64,000 bases of DNA, taken from positions 124,001-188,000 of the forward strand of contig NZ_LMSD01000034.1 in assembly GCF_001428045.1 (NCBI RefSeq), written 5' to 3'. Both the position numbers and the translations under genes were made by a program. The notes beneath the pieces are model-generated. The model saw only the letters and a program-made list of their open reading frames with translations, had not been told where the DNA came from and did no database searches. This document shows positions 26,137-34,706 of this stretch, one piece after another (position 1 is the first letter of the stretch; every line of letters starts with the position of its first letter). Source of the DNA: Paenibacillus sp. Soil750 (GTDB taxonomy: Bacteria > Bacillota > Bacilli > Paenibacillales > NBRC-103111).

Positions 26137-26186
26137 GTGTGTTTAGCGCAGGTGCGAAATTACATAGACATGGGAGAGGAATCCAA

Positions 26187-27236
26187 GTGAAGTCTAAATT
26201 AAATAGAGCTTACATGACAGAAGTTCTAGAAATGCTGCTGAGGACTCCTAGTCCAACAGGGTATACGCATCACATTATGCAAAAAGTTGAGCTAGAAGTG
26301 AGTAAACTTGGCTTTGAGCTTTCTTATACGAATAAAGGCTGCGGCATCGTGACCATTCCAGGCGCGAGTTCTGATCGTGTAATTGGTATTTCCGCGCACG
26401 TGGACACACTTGGTGCTATGGTTCGCTCAATTAAAGAAAATGGCACGTTGAAAATTACGTCGCTTGGCGGTTTTATGATGGGTGCAATTGAGAATGAGTA
26501 CGTGCAAATTCATACCCGTGATGAGCGTGTTTATGATGGTACGATTCTTACGTCCAGACCATCCGTACACGTATACGAAGATGCGAGAGAGTACAAGCGC
26601 GATGAGGCGAATATGGAAGTTCGCATTGATGAGTTAGTGAACTCCAAAAAAGATGTGCAAGCACTTGGCATCCGCGTTGGCGATTTCATCTCTTTCGATC
26701 CGCGTGTACAGGTGAAGGAAAATGGGTATGTGAAATCTCGCCATTTGGATGATAAAGCAAGCGTTGCATCCTTGTTTGGTCTTCTTAAATGGATGAAAGA
26801 GCAAGATATCCAACCGTTCTATACGATTAAACTGTTCTTCTCCAATTATGAAGAGGTGGGTCATGGCTCATCTTTTATTCCAGAAGATATTACAGACTTT
26901 ATCGCAGTAGATATGGGTGCGCTTGGTGACGATTTGAGCGGAAGCGAGCGCGATGTTTCCATTTGCGCGAAAGATTCGTCAGGGCCTTACGACTATGCAA
27001 TGACGTCGAAAATGATTGAGCATGCCGAGAAACTGGAAATCGGCTATGCCGTGGACATTTATCCGCGCTACGGATCCGATGCATCCGCAGCGCTTAGAGG
27101 CGGCCGTGACATTCGTGCGGCGCTAATAGGGCCAGGAGTTCATGCGTCACATAGCATGGAGCGAACGCATATGGATGCTGTAGTGAACACAGCAGCCCTT
27201 CTTGCGGCGTACATCCAGGAGCCGGTGCAAGGATGA
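26187..27236 (+). CDS. M42-family metallopeptidase
   Basis: A 349-residue dinuclear zinc aminopeptidase of the M42 type. Metal and catalytic motifs visible: S-A-H-V-D-T-L-G (about 68), H-L-D-D-K-A (about 184), Y-E-E-V-G-H-G (about 216), D-M-G (about 238) and a late H-A-S-H-S-M-E-R-T-H (about 323). The GTG at 26187 with GAGAGGA 6 bases upstream is preferred; an ATG at 26100 would place the N-terminus inside the terminator hairpin. Its stop overlaps the next ABC-F start (ATGA). Confidence 0.87.
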   Translation: MKSKLNRAYMTEVLEMLLRTPSPTGYTHHIMQKVELEVSKLGFELSYTNKGCGIVTIPGASSDRVIGISAHVDTLGAMVRSIKENGTLKITSLGGFMMGAIENEYVQIHTRDERVYDGTILTSRPSVHVYEDAREYKRDEANMEVRIDELVNSKKDVQALGIRVGDFISFDPRVQVKENGYVKSRHLDDKASVASLFGLLKWMKEQDIQPFYTIKLFFSNYEEVGHGSSFIPEDITDFIAVDMGALGDDLSGSERDVSICAKDSSGPYDYAMTSKMIEHAEKLEIGYAVDIYPRYGSDASAALRGGRDIRAALIGPGVHASHSMERTHMDAVVNTAALLAAYIQEPVQG

Positions 27237-29182
27237 ATATTCTAAGCGCAGTCGATATAACCAAAACCTATGGCGACAAAGTGCTCTTCGATGATATCTC
27301 GTTCACGCTAAACGAGAAGCAGCGCATTGGGCTCATCGGCGTGAACGGCACAGGCAAGTCCACGCTGCTGAAGATGCTGGCGGGTCTGGAAACACCGGAT
27401 CGCGGCAAGCTTGTGCACGCGAACCATTTCCGTGTGGAATACTTGCCGCAAAACCCAGAGTTCGATCCAAACTCTACGGTGCTTGAGCAAGTATTCCACG
27501 GCGATTCTCCGCTCATGAAGACGCTGCGCGACTATGAGCTGGCTCTTGCGGAGTTGGAGCAGGATTCCGGAAGCGAGAAGAAACAAGCGCGCCTATTCTC
27601 TGCTCAGGCGCGCATGGATGAGCAAGGTGCCTGGGAAGCAAGCACCTTAGCCAAAACCGTGCTGATGAAGCTCGGCATCAGCGAGTTCGACAAGCCCGTC
27701 GGCCAGCTGTCCGGTGGTCAGCGCAAACGCGTCGCCATGGCGCGCGTGCTCATTCAACCCGCCGATCTTCTCATCCTGGATGAGCCGACGAACCATATTG
27801 ATAACGAGACGGCCATCTGGCTCGAGGAATTCCTCAGCAAATGGCGCGGCGCTTTGCTGCTCGTTACCCATGACCGGTACTTCCTAGAGCGGGTCACCAC
27901 CCGCATTCTGGAGCTGGACCGGGGCAAGATCTACAGCTATGAGGGGAACTACGAGTGGTTCCTCGAGAAGAAGGCGGAGCGGATGGATTCCGAAGCCGCT
28001 AGTGAAGATAAGCGGCAGAATCTCCTCCGCCGCGAGCTGGCCTGGCTCCGTCGTGGCGCTAAGGCACGCACGACGAAACAGAAGGCGCGTATTAACCGCG
28101 CCGAGGATTTAAGGGACCGCAAGGTTGACGGTCCCGGTGAGAAGCTCGACATGGCGCTGGCTGGCAGCCGCCTTGGCAAAAAGGTGATGGAGCTTGACGA
28201 CATCACCAAGTCTTTCTCAGGCGGGAAGCAGCTGCTCAGCGGCTTCAGCTACATTGTGATGCCGAAGGATCGTCTCGGCATCATTGGTCCGAACGGCAGC
28301 GGCAAGTCGACGCTGCTTAACATGCTCGCCGGGCGGATTCAGCCCGACAGTGGCACGATTGAGACCGGCACAACCGTCAAGTTGGCCTATTACACGCAAG
28401 AGAACGTCGAAATGGACGAGAAGATGCGTGTGATTGAATACATCAAGGAAGCCGCAGAACAGATCCGCACGTCGGATGGTGAAACCATTTCGGCCGCACA
28501 GATGCTTGAGCGCTTCTTATTCTCTCCTAATTTGCAGTGGTCGCCAATCGGCAAACTCTCGGGTGGAGAGCGCCGTAGACTTTATTTGTTACGTACGTTA
28601 ATGGGCGAACCGAATGTTTTGCTTCTCGATGAGCCGACCAATGACTTGGACATCCAAACTTTGACGATACTGGAAGATTATCTAGATCAATTCTCCGGAG
28701 CTGTTATTACGGTTTCCCATGATCGATACTTTTTGGATCGAACCGTGACGCATTTATTTGCCTTCGACGGTAATGGTGGGATAGAGCCCTTCATTGGAAC
28801 ATATTCCGACTATTTGGAAGACAAACGGGAACAAGAAGAGGCGGAGCAAGCTCGGAAAGAAATTATTCGCCAAGCGAGTGCGAAGACGACTAGCGGTACT
28901 CCTGTTGCAAATCCTTCAAGCTCAGCTCCAGCCATGAATCGTCCGAAGAAACTTTCGTTTAAAGACCAGAAGGAATGGGACGAAATCGAGAGCACAATTG
29001 CTACTTTGGAGGACAAAGTCGACAGCTTGAAAAAGCAAATCGAAAACTCTGGAAGTAACTTTGATCTCGCTCGTGATCTCTATGAACAAGAGCAACAAAC
29101 CGCTGCGGAGCTTGAGGCTGCAATGGAAAGATGGACTTATTTATCAGAGTTAGTAGAAGAAATAGAGCGAAATAAGTTATGA
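27233..29182 (+). CDS. ABC-F ATPase, Uup/YfmR-like
   Basis: A 649-residue ABC-F protein with both ABC domains complete: G-V-N-G-T-G-K-S-T and L-S-G-G-Q-R-K-R-V in the first, G-P-N-G-S-G-K-S-T and L-S-G-G-E-R-R-R-L in the second. A linker (about 240-300) is rich in Arg/Lys. The C-terminal 80-90 residues form a predicted coiled coil, the Uup/YfmR feature. YfmR-type proteins resolve stalled ribosomes alongside EF-P in Bacillus (known for the family). Bases about 27300-28450 are strikingly GC-rich, then composition drops sharply within the gene. Start overlaps the peptidase stop. Confidence 0.88.
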   Translation: MNILSAVDITKTYGDKVLFDDISFTLNEKQRIGLIGVNGTGKSTLLKMLAGLETPDRGKLVHANHFRVEYLPQNPEFDPNSTVLEQVFHGDSPLMKTLRDYELALAELEQDSGSEKKQARLFSAQARMDEQGAWEASTLAKTVLMKLGISEFDKPVGQLSGGQRKRVAMARVLIQPADLLILDEPTNHIDNETAIWLEEFLSKWRGALLLVTHDRYFLERVTTRILELDRGKIYSYEGNYEWFLEKKAERMDSEAASEDKRQNLLRRELAWLRRGAKARTTKQKARINRAEDLRDRKVDGPGEKLDMALAGSRLGKKVMELDDITKSFSGGKQLLSGFSYIVMPKDRLGIIGPNGSGKSTLLNMLAGRIQPDSGTIETGTTVKLAYYTQENVEMDEKMRVIEYIKEAAEQIRTSDGETISAAQMLERFLFSPNLQWSPIGKLSGGERRRLYLLRTLMGEPNVLLLDEPTNDLDIQTLTILEDYLDQFSGAVITVSHDRYFLDRTVTHLFAFDGNGGIEPFIGTYSDYLEDKREQEEAEQARKEIIRQASAKTTSGTPVANPSSSAPAMNRPKKLSFKDQKEWDEIESTIATLEDKVDSLKKQIENSGSNFDLARDLYEQEQQTAAELEAAMERWTYLSELVEEIERNKL

Positions 29183-29219
29183 TAGAAGAAAATATTATAA
29201 AGGCAGGTATATAGACCCC

Positions 29220-30833
29220 ATGATTAATGTAAATAACGTGACGCTTCGTTATGGCAAGAGAGCCCTGTTCGAAGACGCCAATATTAAATTCACACCAGGA
29301 AATTGCTACGGTTTGATCGGAGCGAATGGTGCAGGTAAATCCACATTCCTCAAAATTCTTTCCGGTGAAATCGAGCCTAACACAGGTGAAGTGAGCATCA
29401 CACCAGGTGAGCGTATGGCTGTCCTTAAACAAAATCATTACGAATTTGATGATATTGAAGTTTTGAAAACTGTTGTTATGGGGCATTCCCGTTTGTACAA
29501 AATCATGGAAGAGAAAGATGCTTTGTATGCAAAGGCTGATTTCTCCGAAGAAGATGGCATGAGAGCAGCTGAGCTCGAAGGCGAATTCCAAGATCTTGAT
29601 GGTTGGCAAGCTGAATCCGACGCAGCTGAGCTTTTGATTGGTCTAGGTATTCCAACATCCCTGCATGATACGAAAATGAAGGATCTTGATGGCAACGAGA
29701 AAGTTCGCGTGCTCTTAGCACAAGCTCTATTCGGTAACCCGAACATTCTGTTACTCGATGAGCCTACCAACCATTTGAACTTGGAGTCTATTAAATGGCT
29801 TGAGCACTTCTTGTCCCGTTTCGAAGGCACTGTTATCGTCGTATCACATGACCGTCACTTCTTGAACCAAGTATGTACGCATATTGCTGATATCGACTTT
29901 GGTAAAATCCAAATGTACGTTGGTAACTACGACTGGTGGTACGAGTCCAGCCAACTGGCGCTTCGTTTGGCACGTGATGCGAACAAGAAAACGGAAGAAA
30001 AACGCAAAGAGTTGGAAGCCTTTATCGCTCGCTTTAGTGCGAATGCATCCAAATCCAAGCAAGCGACTTCCCGTAAAAAACAATTGGAAAAACTTACTCT
30101 TGAAGATATTCGTCCATCTAGCCGTAAATATCCGTTTATTCACTTCAAAGGTGAGCGTGAAGCTGGTAAGCAATTGCTTGCAGTTGAAAGTCTTTCCAAA
30201 ACGATTGATGGTGTTCAAGTACTGAACAATGTGACATTCACCCTGAACAAAGGGGATAAAGTTGCTTTCGTAGGCCCAGACGGGATTGCCAAAACAACCT
30301 TATTCAAAATTTTGATGGGCGAAATGGAAGCGGACAGCGGTACGTTCTCATGGGGCGTAACGACATCGCAAGCTTATTTCCCAAAAGACAGCCAAGACTA
30401 CTTCAATTCCGAACTAACTCTTGTGGATTGGTTGCGTCAATATTCCAAAGATCCGGATGAGTCATTCCTACGCGGATTCCTAGGACGCATGTTGTTCTCT
30501 GGTGAAGAAGCATTGAAAAAAGCGAATGTCCTTTCAGGAGGAGAAAAAGTTCGTTGTATGTTTTCCAAAATGATGCTGAGCGGTGCTAATGTGCTTATTC
30601 TTGATGAGCCTACGAATCACTTGGATTTGGAATCCATCACTGCATTAAACAATGGTCTAGTTGATTCCGACTGCACGATGCTGTTCGTCTCCCATGACCA
30701 TCAGTTCATTCAAACGATTGCGAATCGCGTCATGGAGTTGACACCGAAAGGTCTCATCGACAAAATGCTGACGTACGATGAGTACTTGGAAAGCGAAGAC
30801 GTGAAGAAACAACGTGAAATTCAATACGCATAA
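29220..30833 (+). CDS. ABC-F ATPase, YkpA/YbiT-like
   Basis: A 537-residue ABC-F protein. ABC1 has a normal Walker A (G-A-N-G-A-G-K-S-T) but a degenerate signature (L-D-G-N-E-K-V-R instead of L-S-G-G-Q). ABC2 has an altered Walker A (G-P-D-G-I-A-K-T-T) but a normal L-S-G-G-E-K-V-R signature. As ABC sites form between Walker A of one domain and the signature of the other, one of the two ATP sites has both parts altered. YkpA/YbiT relatives show similar changes, so it is probably a family trait. AAAGGCAGG precedes the ATG. A bidirectional terminator follows. Confidence 0.87.
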   Translation: MINVNNVTLRYGKRALFEDANIKFTPGNCYGLIGANGAGKSTFLKILSGEIEPNTGEVSITPGERMAVLKQNHYEFDDIEVLKTVVMGHSRLYKIMEEKDALYAKADFSEEDGMRAAELEGEFQDLDGWQAESDAAELLIGLGIPTSLHDTKMKDLDGNEKVRVLLAQALFGNPNILLLDEPTNHLNLESIKWLEHFLSRFEGTVIVVSHDRHFLNQVCTHIADIDFGKIQMYVGNYDWWYESSQLALRLARDANKKTEEKRKELEAFIARFSANASKSKQATSRKKQLEKLTLEDIRPSSRKYPFIHFKGEREAGKQLLAVESLSKTIDGVQVLNNVTFTLNKGDKVAFVGPDGIAKTTLFKILMGEMEADSGTFSWGVTTSQAYFPKDSQDYFNSELTLVDWLRQYSKDPDESFLRGFLGRMLFSGEEALKKANVLSGGEKVRCMFSKMMLSGANVLILDEPTNHLDLESITALNNGLVDSDCTMLFVSHDHQFIQTIANRVMELTPKGLIDKMLTYDEYLESEDVKKQREIQYA

Positions 30834-30860
30834 TCATATAAGTAAAAAAGTATAAAAGTA

Positions 30861-30896
30861 AAAAGCGCCCTGAAGTAGTACTCTCAGGGCGCTTTT
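30861..30896. terminator. Bidirectional terminator
   Basis: A perfect 13-bp stem (30861-30873 with 30884-30896) whose arms carry A4 and T4 ends. It lies between the forward ABC-F gene and the reverse small gene. Confidence 0.88.
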
Positions 30897-30914
30897 AGCT
30901 ACACAAAGTGTTGT

Positions 30915-31136
30915 CTAGCTGCCGCCGGTGCGACGGCGTTGGTTATTTACTTTTTTGGTCATTTGGCTTTTCGCAGTTTGATTCGCATTTCCTGCTGCTT
31001 TCGGGTTAGCACGAGCTGCGGCTTGATCCGCTTGTTTCTGAGCTAGTTTGGCTTTGATCGCGTCGGCTAAACTGACTTTTTTGACACCTTGTGGTTCGAC
31101 CTGGTCGGATTGCTGGTCTTGAGGCTTGTCTGACAT
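30915..31136 (-). CDS. Small basic, disordered-looking protein
   Basis: A 73-residue Gln/Ala/Lys-rich protein beginning M-S-D-K-P and ending in a basic N-N-Q-R-R-R-T-G-G-S. It contains V-S-L-A-D-A-I-K-A-K-L-A-Q-K, probably a short amphipathic helix. The start with AAGAAGGTG is preferred; the frame is open 30 bases further. I do not recognise a function; the basic tail could bind nucleic acid. It is divergent from the next operon. Confidence 0.6.
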   Translation of the reverse strand: MSDKPQDQQSDQVEPQGVKKVSLADAIKAKLAQKQADQAAARANPKAAGNANQTAKSQMTKKVNNQRRRTGGS

Positions 31137-31168
31137 AAGAACACCTTCTTTACGTGGTATATCCATAG

Positions 31169-31174
31169 TATAAT
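31169..31174 (+). promoter_or_regulatory. Candidate -10 element for the thioredoxin-kapB operon
   Basis: A perfect TATAAT 36 bases before the ATG at 31210. The -35 region (TTCTTT at 31146-31151, spacing 17) is weak. Confidence 0.35.
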
Positions 31175-31209
31175 CGAATCAAAGAAAAGATGAAAGAAGG
31201 TGTGTGGGG

Positions 31210-31728
31210 ATGTTTGATCCGACGATCTATGACAATATCAAAGTTGTGCTTGAAGGAGCCGTCTATGATTTGGATTTGGAAGGTAAAATCATCATAACAC
31301 GAAGAGAAGATTTAATTGACTTGTCCTCGATGTCTCGCACATTTGCTATTGAATTTGCTAGACAAGTGGGATTACCGAATAAAGCGGAAATTCACTTACA
31401 TGTGCATTTGAGTGATTTGGCAGCTGAAATTCTAGAAAATCCTACGGCTAAGCCTGGGTGCACGCTGTTAATTAAGCTTCATACGTATGTGAACGATCCA
31501 GAAACTGATTGTCCGATGATTGAAGCACAATTGAATGCTTTTTGGGAACAGCGCCCTCGTATTACCCAACAAATTTCCTATCTGTATGGAGAACAACCAG
31601 AGGAGTATCGCAATCTCATTACGCTATCCTTTGGCCGCAAAATTGATGAGAGCCATCTTGATGACTTTTCTGATCTGATTGACTATGCGTTTGAAAGCTT
31701 AGTATGGCTGGATGAAAGAGGGGCATAG
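31210..31728 (+). CDS. Unknown conserved-looking cytosolic protein
   Basis: A 172-residue acidic soluble protein with no signal peptide or membrane span. The N-terminus begins M-F-D-P-T-I-Y-D-N-I-K-V-V-L-E-G-A-V-Y-D and a mid region has H-L-H-V-H-L-S-D-L. The start is the ATG with AAAGAAGG 9 bases upstream; GTG at 31204 is possible. It is the first gene of a tight three-gene unit with a thioredoxin-like gene (2-base gap) and kapB. I do not recognise the family. Confidence 0.6.
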   Translation: MFDPTIYDNIKVVLEGAVYDLDLEGKIIITRREDLIDLSSMSRTFAIEFARQVGLPNKAEIHLHVHLSDLAAEILENPTAKPGCTLLIKLHTYVNDPETDCPMIEAQLNAFWEQRPRITQQISYLYGEQPEEYRNLITLSFGRKIDESHLDDFSDLIDYAFESLVWLDERGA

Positions 31729-31730
31729 CG

Positions 31731-32054
31731 ATGCAAGAGTTATCTCAACAAGATTTACAATCCAAAGTAAATCAAGATCACGATAAATCATTTGCTGTCT
31801 TTATGTACACGCCGTTATGCGGTACTTGCAAAGTAACTGAGCGCATGTTGGACATTATCCTGACGATGAAGCCAAACATGCCTTTAGTGAAATGTAATAT
31901 TAATTTTCTGCCTCACATCAGTCAAGAATGGCAAATTGCAAGTGTCCCTTGCGTGGTCATCATCGAACCTGGGAAAGAGAAGCAATATATATATCGGATG
32001 CAATCCGTGGATGAGCTATACCGCAGACTAAGGCCATTAGTAGAACAAGAATAG
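31731..32054 (+). CDS. Thioredoxin-family protein
   Basis: A 107-residue thioredoxin fold with the active site C30-G-T-C33 and the cis-Pro region A-S-V-P-C-V. The usual W-C-G-P-C is replaced by L-C-G-T-C. Compact, cytosolic, no signal. AGAGGGGC precedes the ATG. Its place between an unknown protein and kapB suggests a redox helper for that unit; this is inference. Confidence 0.83.
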   Translation: MQELSQQDLQSKVNQDHDKSFAVFMYTPLCGTCKVTERMLDIILTMKPNMPLVKCNINFLPHISQEWQIASVPCVVIIEPGKEKQYIYRMQSVDELYRRLRPLVEQE

Positions 32055-32068
32055 GAGTGGAGTATACA

Positions 32069-32455
32069 ATGAGTTTTCAAATCGGAGACCGCGTTATTGC
32101 TGAGTATAAAACAGGGGTTTATTATGGTGAGGTTGTAGAAATGACCTCTAGCATGAAGGCGGCAGTTCGCATTCTTGCCGTAAAGGATCACCCAACACAA
32201 GGAGATTTACATAATCCGATGGATCCAAGCGTAGCTTTTTTTCATCAAAGAAGGGCATTATCCCATCAAGAGATCGCATTAATGCCAATTGCAACGATTC
32301 GTCCTTATGCGGGTGAGGTGCCAGATTACCAAGTGTCTCTGAAGAGAGCGCTATTGGCTCAGATCGATAAGCTGTCAGACATGGAAGCATGGGCCCGACG
32401 CTCTCTGCAGGAGCTTGATCAGCTGAGTAAAGAATATTTTCCACCGTCCAATTAG
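32069..32455 (+). CDS. kapB: KapB-like protein (kinase-associated protein B)
   Basis: A 128-residue protein matching KapB: N-terminal G-D-R-V-I-A-E-Y-K-T-G-V-Y-Y-G-E-V, then H-P-T-Q-G-D-L-H-x-P, F-F-H-Q-R-R-A-L, I-R-P-Y-x-G-E-V-P-D-Y and W-A-x-R-S-L. In Bacillus KapB affects the sporulation phosphorelay through the kinases KinB/KinA. It has no lipobox here, despite the traditional lipoprotein name. The ATG at 32069 has a GGAG site; the frame opens earlier at GTG 32057. It is 15 bases after the thioredoxin-like gene. The end overlaps the convergent gene. Confidence 0.85.
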   Translation: MSFQIGDRVIAEYKTGVYYGEVVEMTSSMKAAVRILAVKDHPTQGDLHNPMDPSVAFFHQRRALSHQEIALMPIATIRPYAGEVPDYQVSLKRALLAQIDKLSDMEAWARRSLQELDQLSKEYFPPSN

Positions 32456-32673
32456 GAAACTTCTAAGTACAACTTAGTACCATCATTGTATTTGAAAATA
32501 GCTACATCACCAATGATCTCGATCATCGAGATCATTTTTAATTTTCTGCGAAATTCAAAATGTAGTTCGTATTCCTTTAATTTAGTTGAAAGTAACTCCA
32601 TCTGGGAACGTTTATGAGTAAAATTCATCACAGGTATCGATTTATTCTTGAAACGGATTGTGTTTGCTTGCAT
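32452..32673 (-). CDS. Small unknown protein
   Basis: A 73-residue Lys/Met/Glu-rich protein, with a basic first half and an I-x-I-I-G-D-V-A-I-F-K-Y strand pattern in the second half. The ATG at 32671-32673 has a GGAGGG ribosome site 8 bases away, which supports a real gene. It converges on kapB and overlaps its stop by 4 bases. No recognised family; possibly a small regulator. Confidence 0.6.
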   Translation of the reverse strand: MQANTIRFKNKSIPVMNFTHKRSQMELLSTKLKEYELHFEFRRKLKMISMIEIIGDVAIFKYNDGTKLYLEVS

Positions 32674-32859
32674 GTTCAAAACCCTCCTTTACACGGTAAA
32701 TGCTGCTTTGTTGCTGCCTTACACTATTTAGGATACATTTCAAATGTTAAATATGTTTGCGTGCAACTATTAAAAAAGTTTTAGCAATTTATTATATGTG
32801 AATAATAGCGCTACAGGGCTAGTTCCGCTAAGATAAATTTTAGAGAGCCAGATTCATGG

Positions 32860-32888
32860 TTGCGGGGAGGGTTAACCCCATTTATAAT
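32860..32888 (+). promoter_or_regulatory. SigA promoter with a palindrome in the spacer
   Basis: TTGCGG (32860-32865), 17 bases, TATAAT (32883-32888), 42 bases before the ATG at 32930. The spacer holds the perfect palindrome GGGTTAACCC (32869-32878), a plausible operator. Confidence 0.55.
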
Positions 32889-32929
32889 AGATAAGATTGT
32901 ATTCTAACAGGTTCTGGAGGGTCACAGAA

Positions 32930-34006
32930 ATGACAGAAACAAAACCAACTCGCATTGGGATTATTGGCGCCGGAAATATCGGAAATGTACACATGGAGAC
33001 GTTTAAAACGATACCATGGGCGCAGCTAGCAGGTGTGACAGATGTCTATTTGCCGCTTGCTGAAATGAGAGCGAAAGATCATAACATTGAACAGGTATAT
33101 GCAAATTCAGATAAATTGTTAGCGGATCCTACGATTGATGCCGTTGTCATTGCTGTTTCGAATGAGTGGCATGCACCAATTGCGGTAAAGGCGTTAGAGG
33201 CTGGCAAGCATGTCATGCTGGAAAAGCCGATGGCGATCGATTTAGCATCAGCTCGTCAAATTGTTGAAGCAGAGCGCAAATCGGGCAAGATTCTCATGAT
33301 TCCGCACCAAATGCGTTGGGAAGCTTCGTCCATAGCTGTGAAGGAGCAAGTGGAAAAAGGTGCGCTTGGTCACATTTATCATGCGAAAGCGAGCTATTTG
33401 AGACGTAAGGGTATTCCAGGCTGGGGAACATGGTTCACCCAAATGGATAAATCAGGCGGAGGTCCCTTAATCGATCTTGGTGTACATATGTTAGATCTAA
33501 CGCTGTATTTAATGGGGAATCCAAAGCCGGTTTCCGTTTATGGATCAACCTATGCAGAGTTCGGACCGCGCAAGCAAGGGATTGGCACATGGGGAGCCCC
33601 AAATTGGGAAGGGAAATTTGATGTCGAGGATTTAGCAACAGCCTTGATTAAATTTGAAAATGGGGCAACTCTTTCCTTGGATGTCAGCTGGGCAGGCCTA
33701 CTGGAGACGGATAACTTGCCAGTCGTGCAGCTGCTTGGTTCTGAAGGCGGTGCCTATTTGAAAGGTGCAAAAGGAAAGCTTTTTGCTGAAAAATTCGATC
33801 GAATCGTGGAAACGGAGCTTTCGCCGCCTGCAGCGAATGATGATCCGCGTGCACGAATGGTGCAGCATTTCTTGTCCAGTATTTCGAGTGGTTCTCAGCC
33901 GATTACTTCTGTCATGACAGGTTACACGAATAATTTGATCCTAGATGCGATTTACCGTTCGTCGCAAACGGGCGATGAAGTGAAATTGAACTGGGACATC
34001 GAGTAG
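32930..34006 (+). CDS. Gfo/Idh/MocA-family NAD(P)-dependent oxidoreductase
   Basis: A 358-residue oxidoreductase. The N-terminal Rossmann domain has G-I-I-G-A-G-N-I-G-N (about 10-19) and the E-K-P motif (about 95-97) with the catalytic-type Lys, followed by the alpha/beta C-terminal domain with G-G-G-P-L-I-D-L-G-V-H. Substrates in this family are sugars, inositols or related alcohols and cannot be fixed here. The ATG follows a GGAGGG site and a promoter with an internal palindrome. The next gene is an unrelated channel 18 bases later. Confidence 0.85.
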   Translation: MTETKPTRIGIIGAGNIGNVHMETFKTIPWAQLAGVTDVYLPLAEMRAKDHNIEQVYANSDKLLADPTIDAVVIAVSNEWHAPIAVKALEAGKHVMLEKPMAIDLASARQIVEAERKSGKILMIPHQMRWEASSIAVKEQVEKGALGHIYHAKASYLRRKGIPGWGTWFTQMDKSGGGPLIDLGVHMLDLTLYLMGNPKPVSVYGSTYAEFGPRKQGIGTWGAPNWEGKFDVEDLATALIKFENGATLSLDVSWAGLLETDNLPVVQLLGSEGGAYLKGAKGKLFAEKFDRIVETELSPPAANDDPRARMVQHFLSSISSGSQPITSVMTGYTNNLILDAIYRSSQTGDEVKLNWDIE

Positions 34007-34023
34007 ACAGGGGCTGCAAGCAA

Positions 34024-34659
34024 GTGAACTGGGAGTTATTTAGTATCATCGGGACGATCGCCTTCGCAGTTAGTGGTGCGATTGTGGCGATGGAAGAGGA
34101 ATATGATATCTTAGGTGTGTATGTACTTGGGCTTGTTACAGCATTTGGTGGCGGAATCATCCGCAATATGCTCATCGGAAAACCGATTGTACTTCTGTGG
34201 GAGCAAGGGATGTATTTTCAAATCGCATTATTTGCAATGACAGTTGTCTTCCTGATGCCTGTGAAATATATTCGAATGTGGAAAACTTGGGAAGCCTTCT
34301 TCGATGCAATTGGCTTAGCAGCATTCGCTATCCAAGGGGCGCTCTATGCAACGAATATGGGCCATCCATTAAGTGCCATCATTGTTGCCGCGGTACTCAC
34401 GGGGATTGGCGGAGGTATGGTCCGTGATGTGCTGGCAGGTCGTAAACCGTTGGTGCTCAAAGATGAAATTTATGCGGTCTGGGGTATGCTTGCGGGCGCT
34501 TTAGTTGGGCTTGGTTGGTCACAGGGCACATGGCAGTTAGCCATTCTTTTTGCACTTATCATCATTTTGCGCATGTTCTCAGTTAACTACAAATGGAAGC
34601 TGCCGAAACGCTCTTTGCGTGATACTTTAGTGGAATCCACACGAAGATCAGATTCGTAG
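34024..34659 (+). CDS. TRIC/UPF0126-family membrane channel
   Basis: A 211-residue protein with seven hydrophobic segments arranged as two repeated halves, each carrying a Gly-rich motif: F-G-G-G-I-I-R-N and G-G-G-M-V-R-D-V-L-A-G. This is the pattern of trimeric intracellular cation channels in bacteria. The GTG start lies 18 bases after the oxidoreductase stop, so cotranscription is likely. The ion carried is unknown. Confidence 0.83.
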   Translation: MNWELFSIIGTIAFAVSGAIVAMEEEYDILGVYVLGLVTAFGGGIIRNMLIGKPIVLLWEQGMYFQIALFAMTVVFLMPVKYIRMWKTWEAFFDAIGLAAFAIQGALYATNMGHPLSAIIVAAVLTGIGGGMVRDVLAGRKPLVLKDEIYAVWGMLAGALVGLGWSQGTWQLAILFALIIILRMFSVNYKWKLPKRSLRDTLVESTRRSDS

Positions 34660-34706
34660 TCCAATTCAGCTGCATAGTAATTGTTTGGGGATAGGAGGAG
34701 AGTCAA

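Noticed and set aside
26100..26186. Earlier ATG start for the M42 peptidase
   Set aside because: It would translate through a clear terminator hairpin and has no ribosome site; the GTG at 26187 has one.
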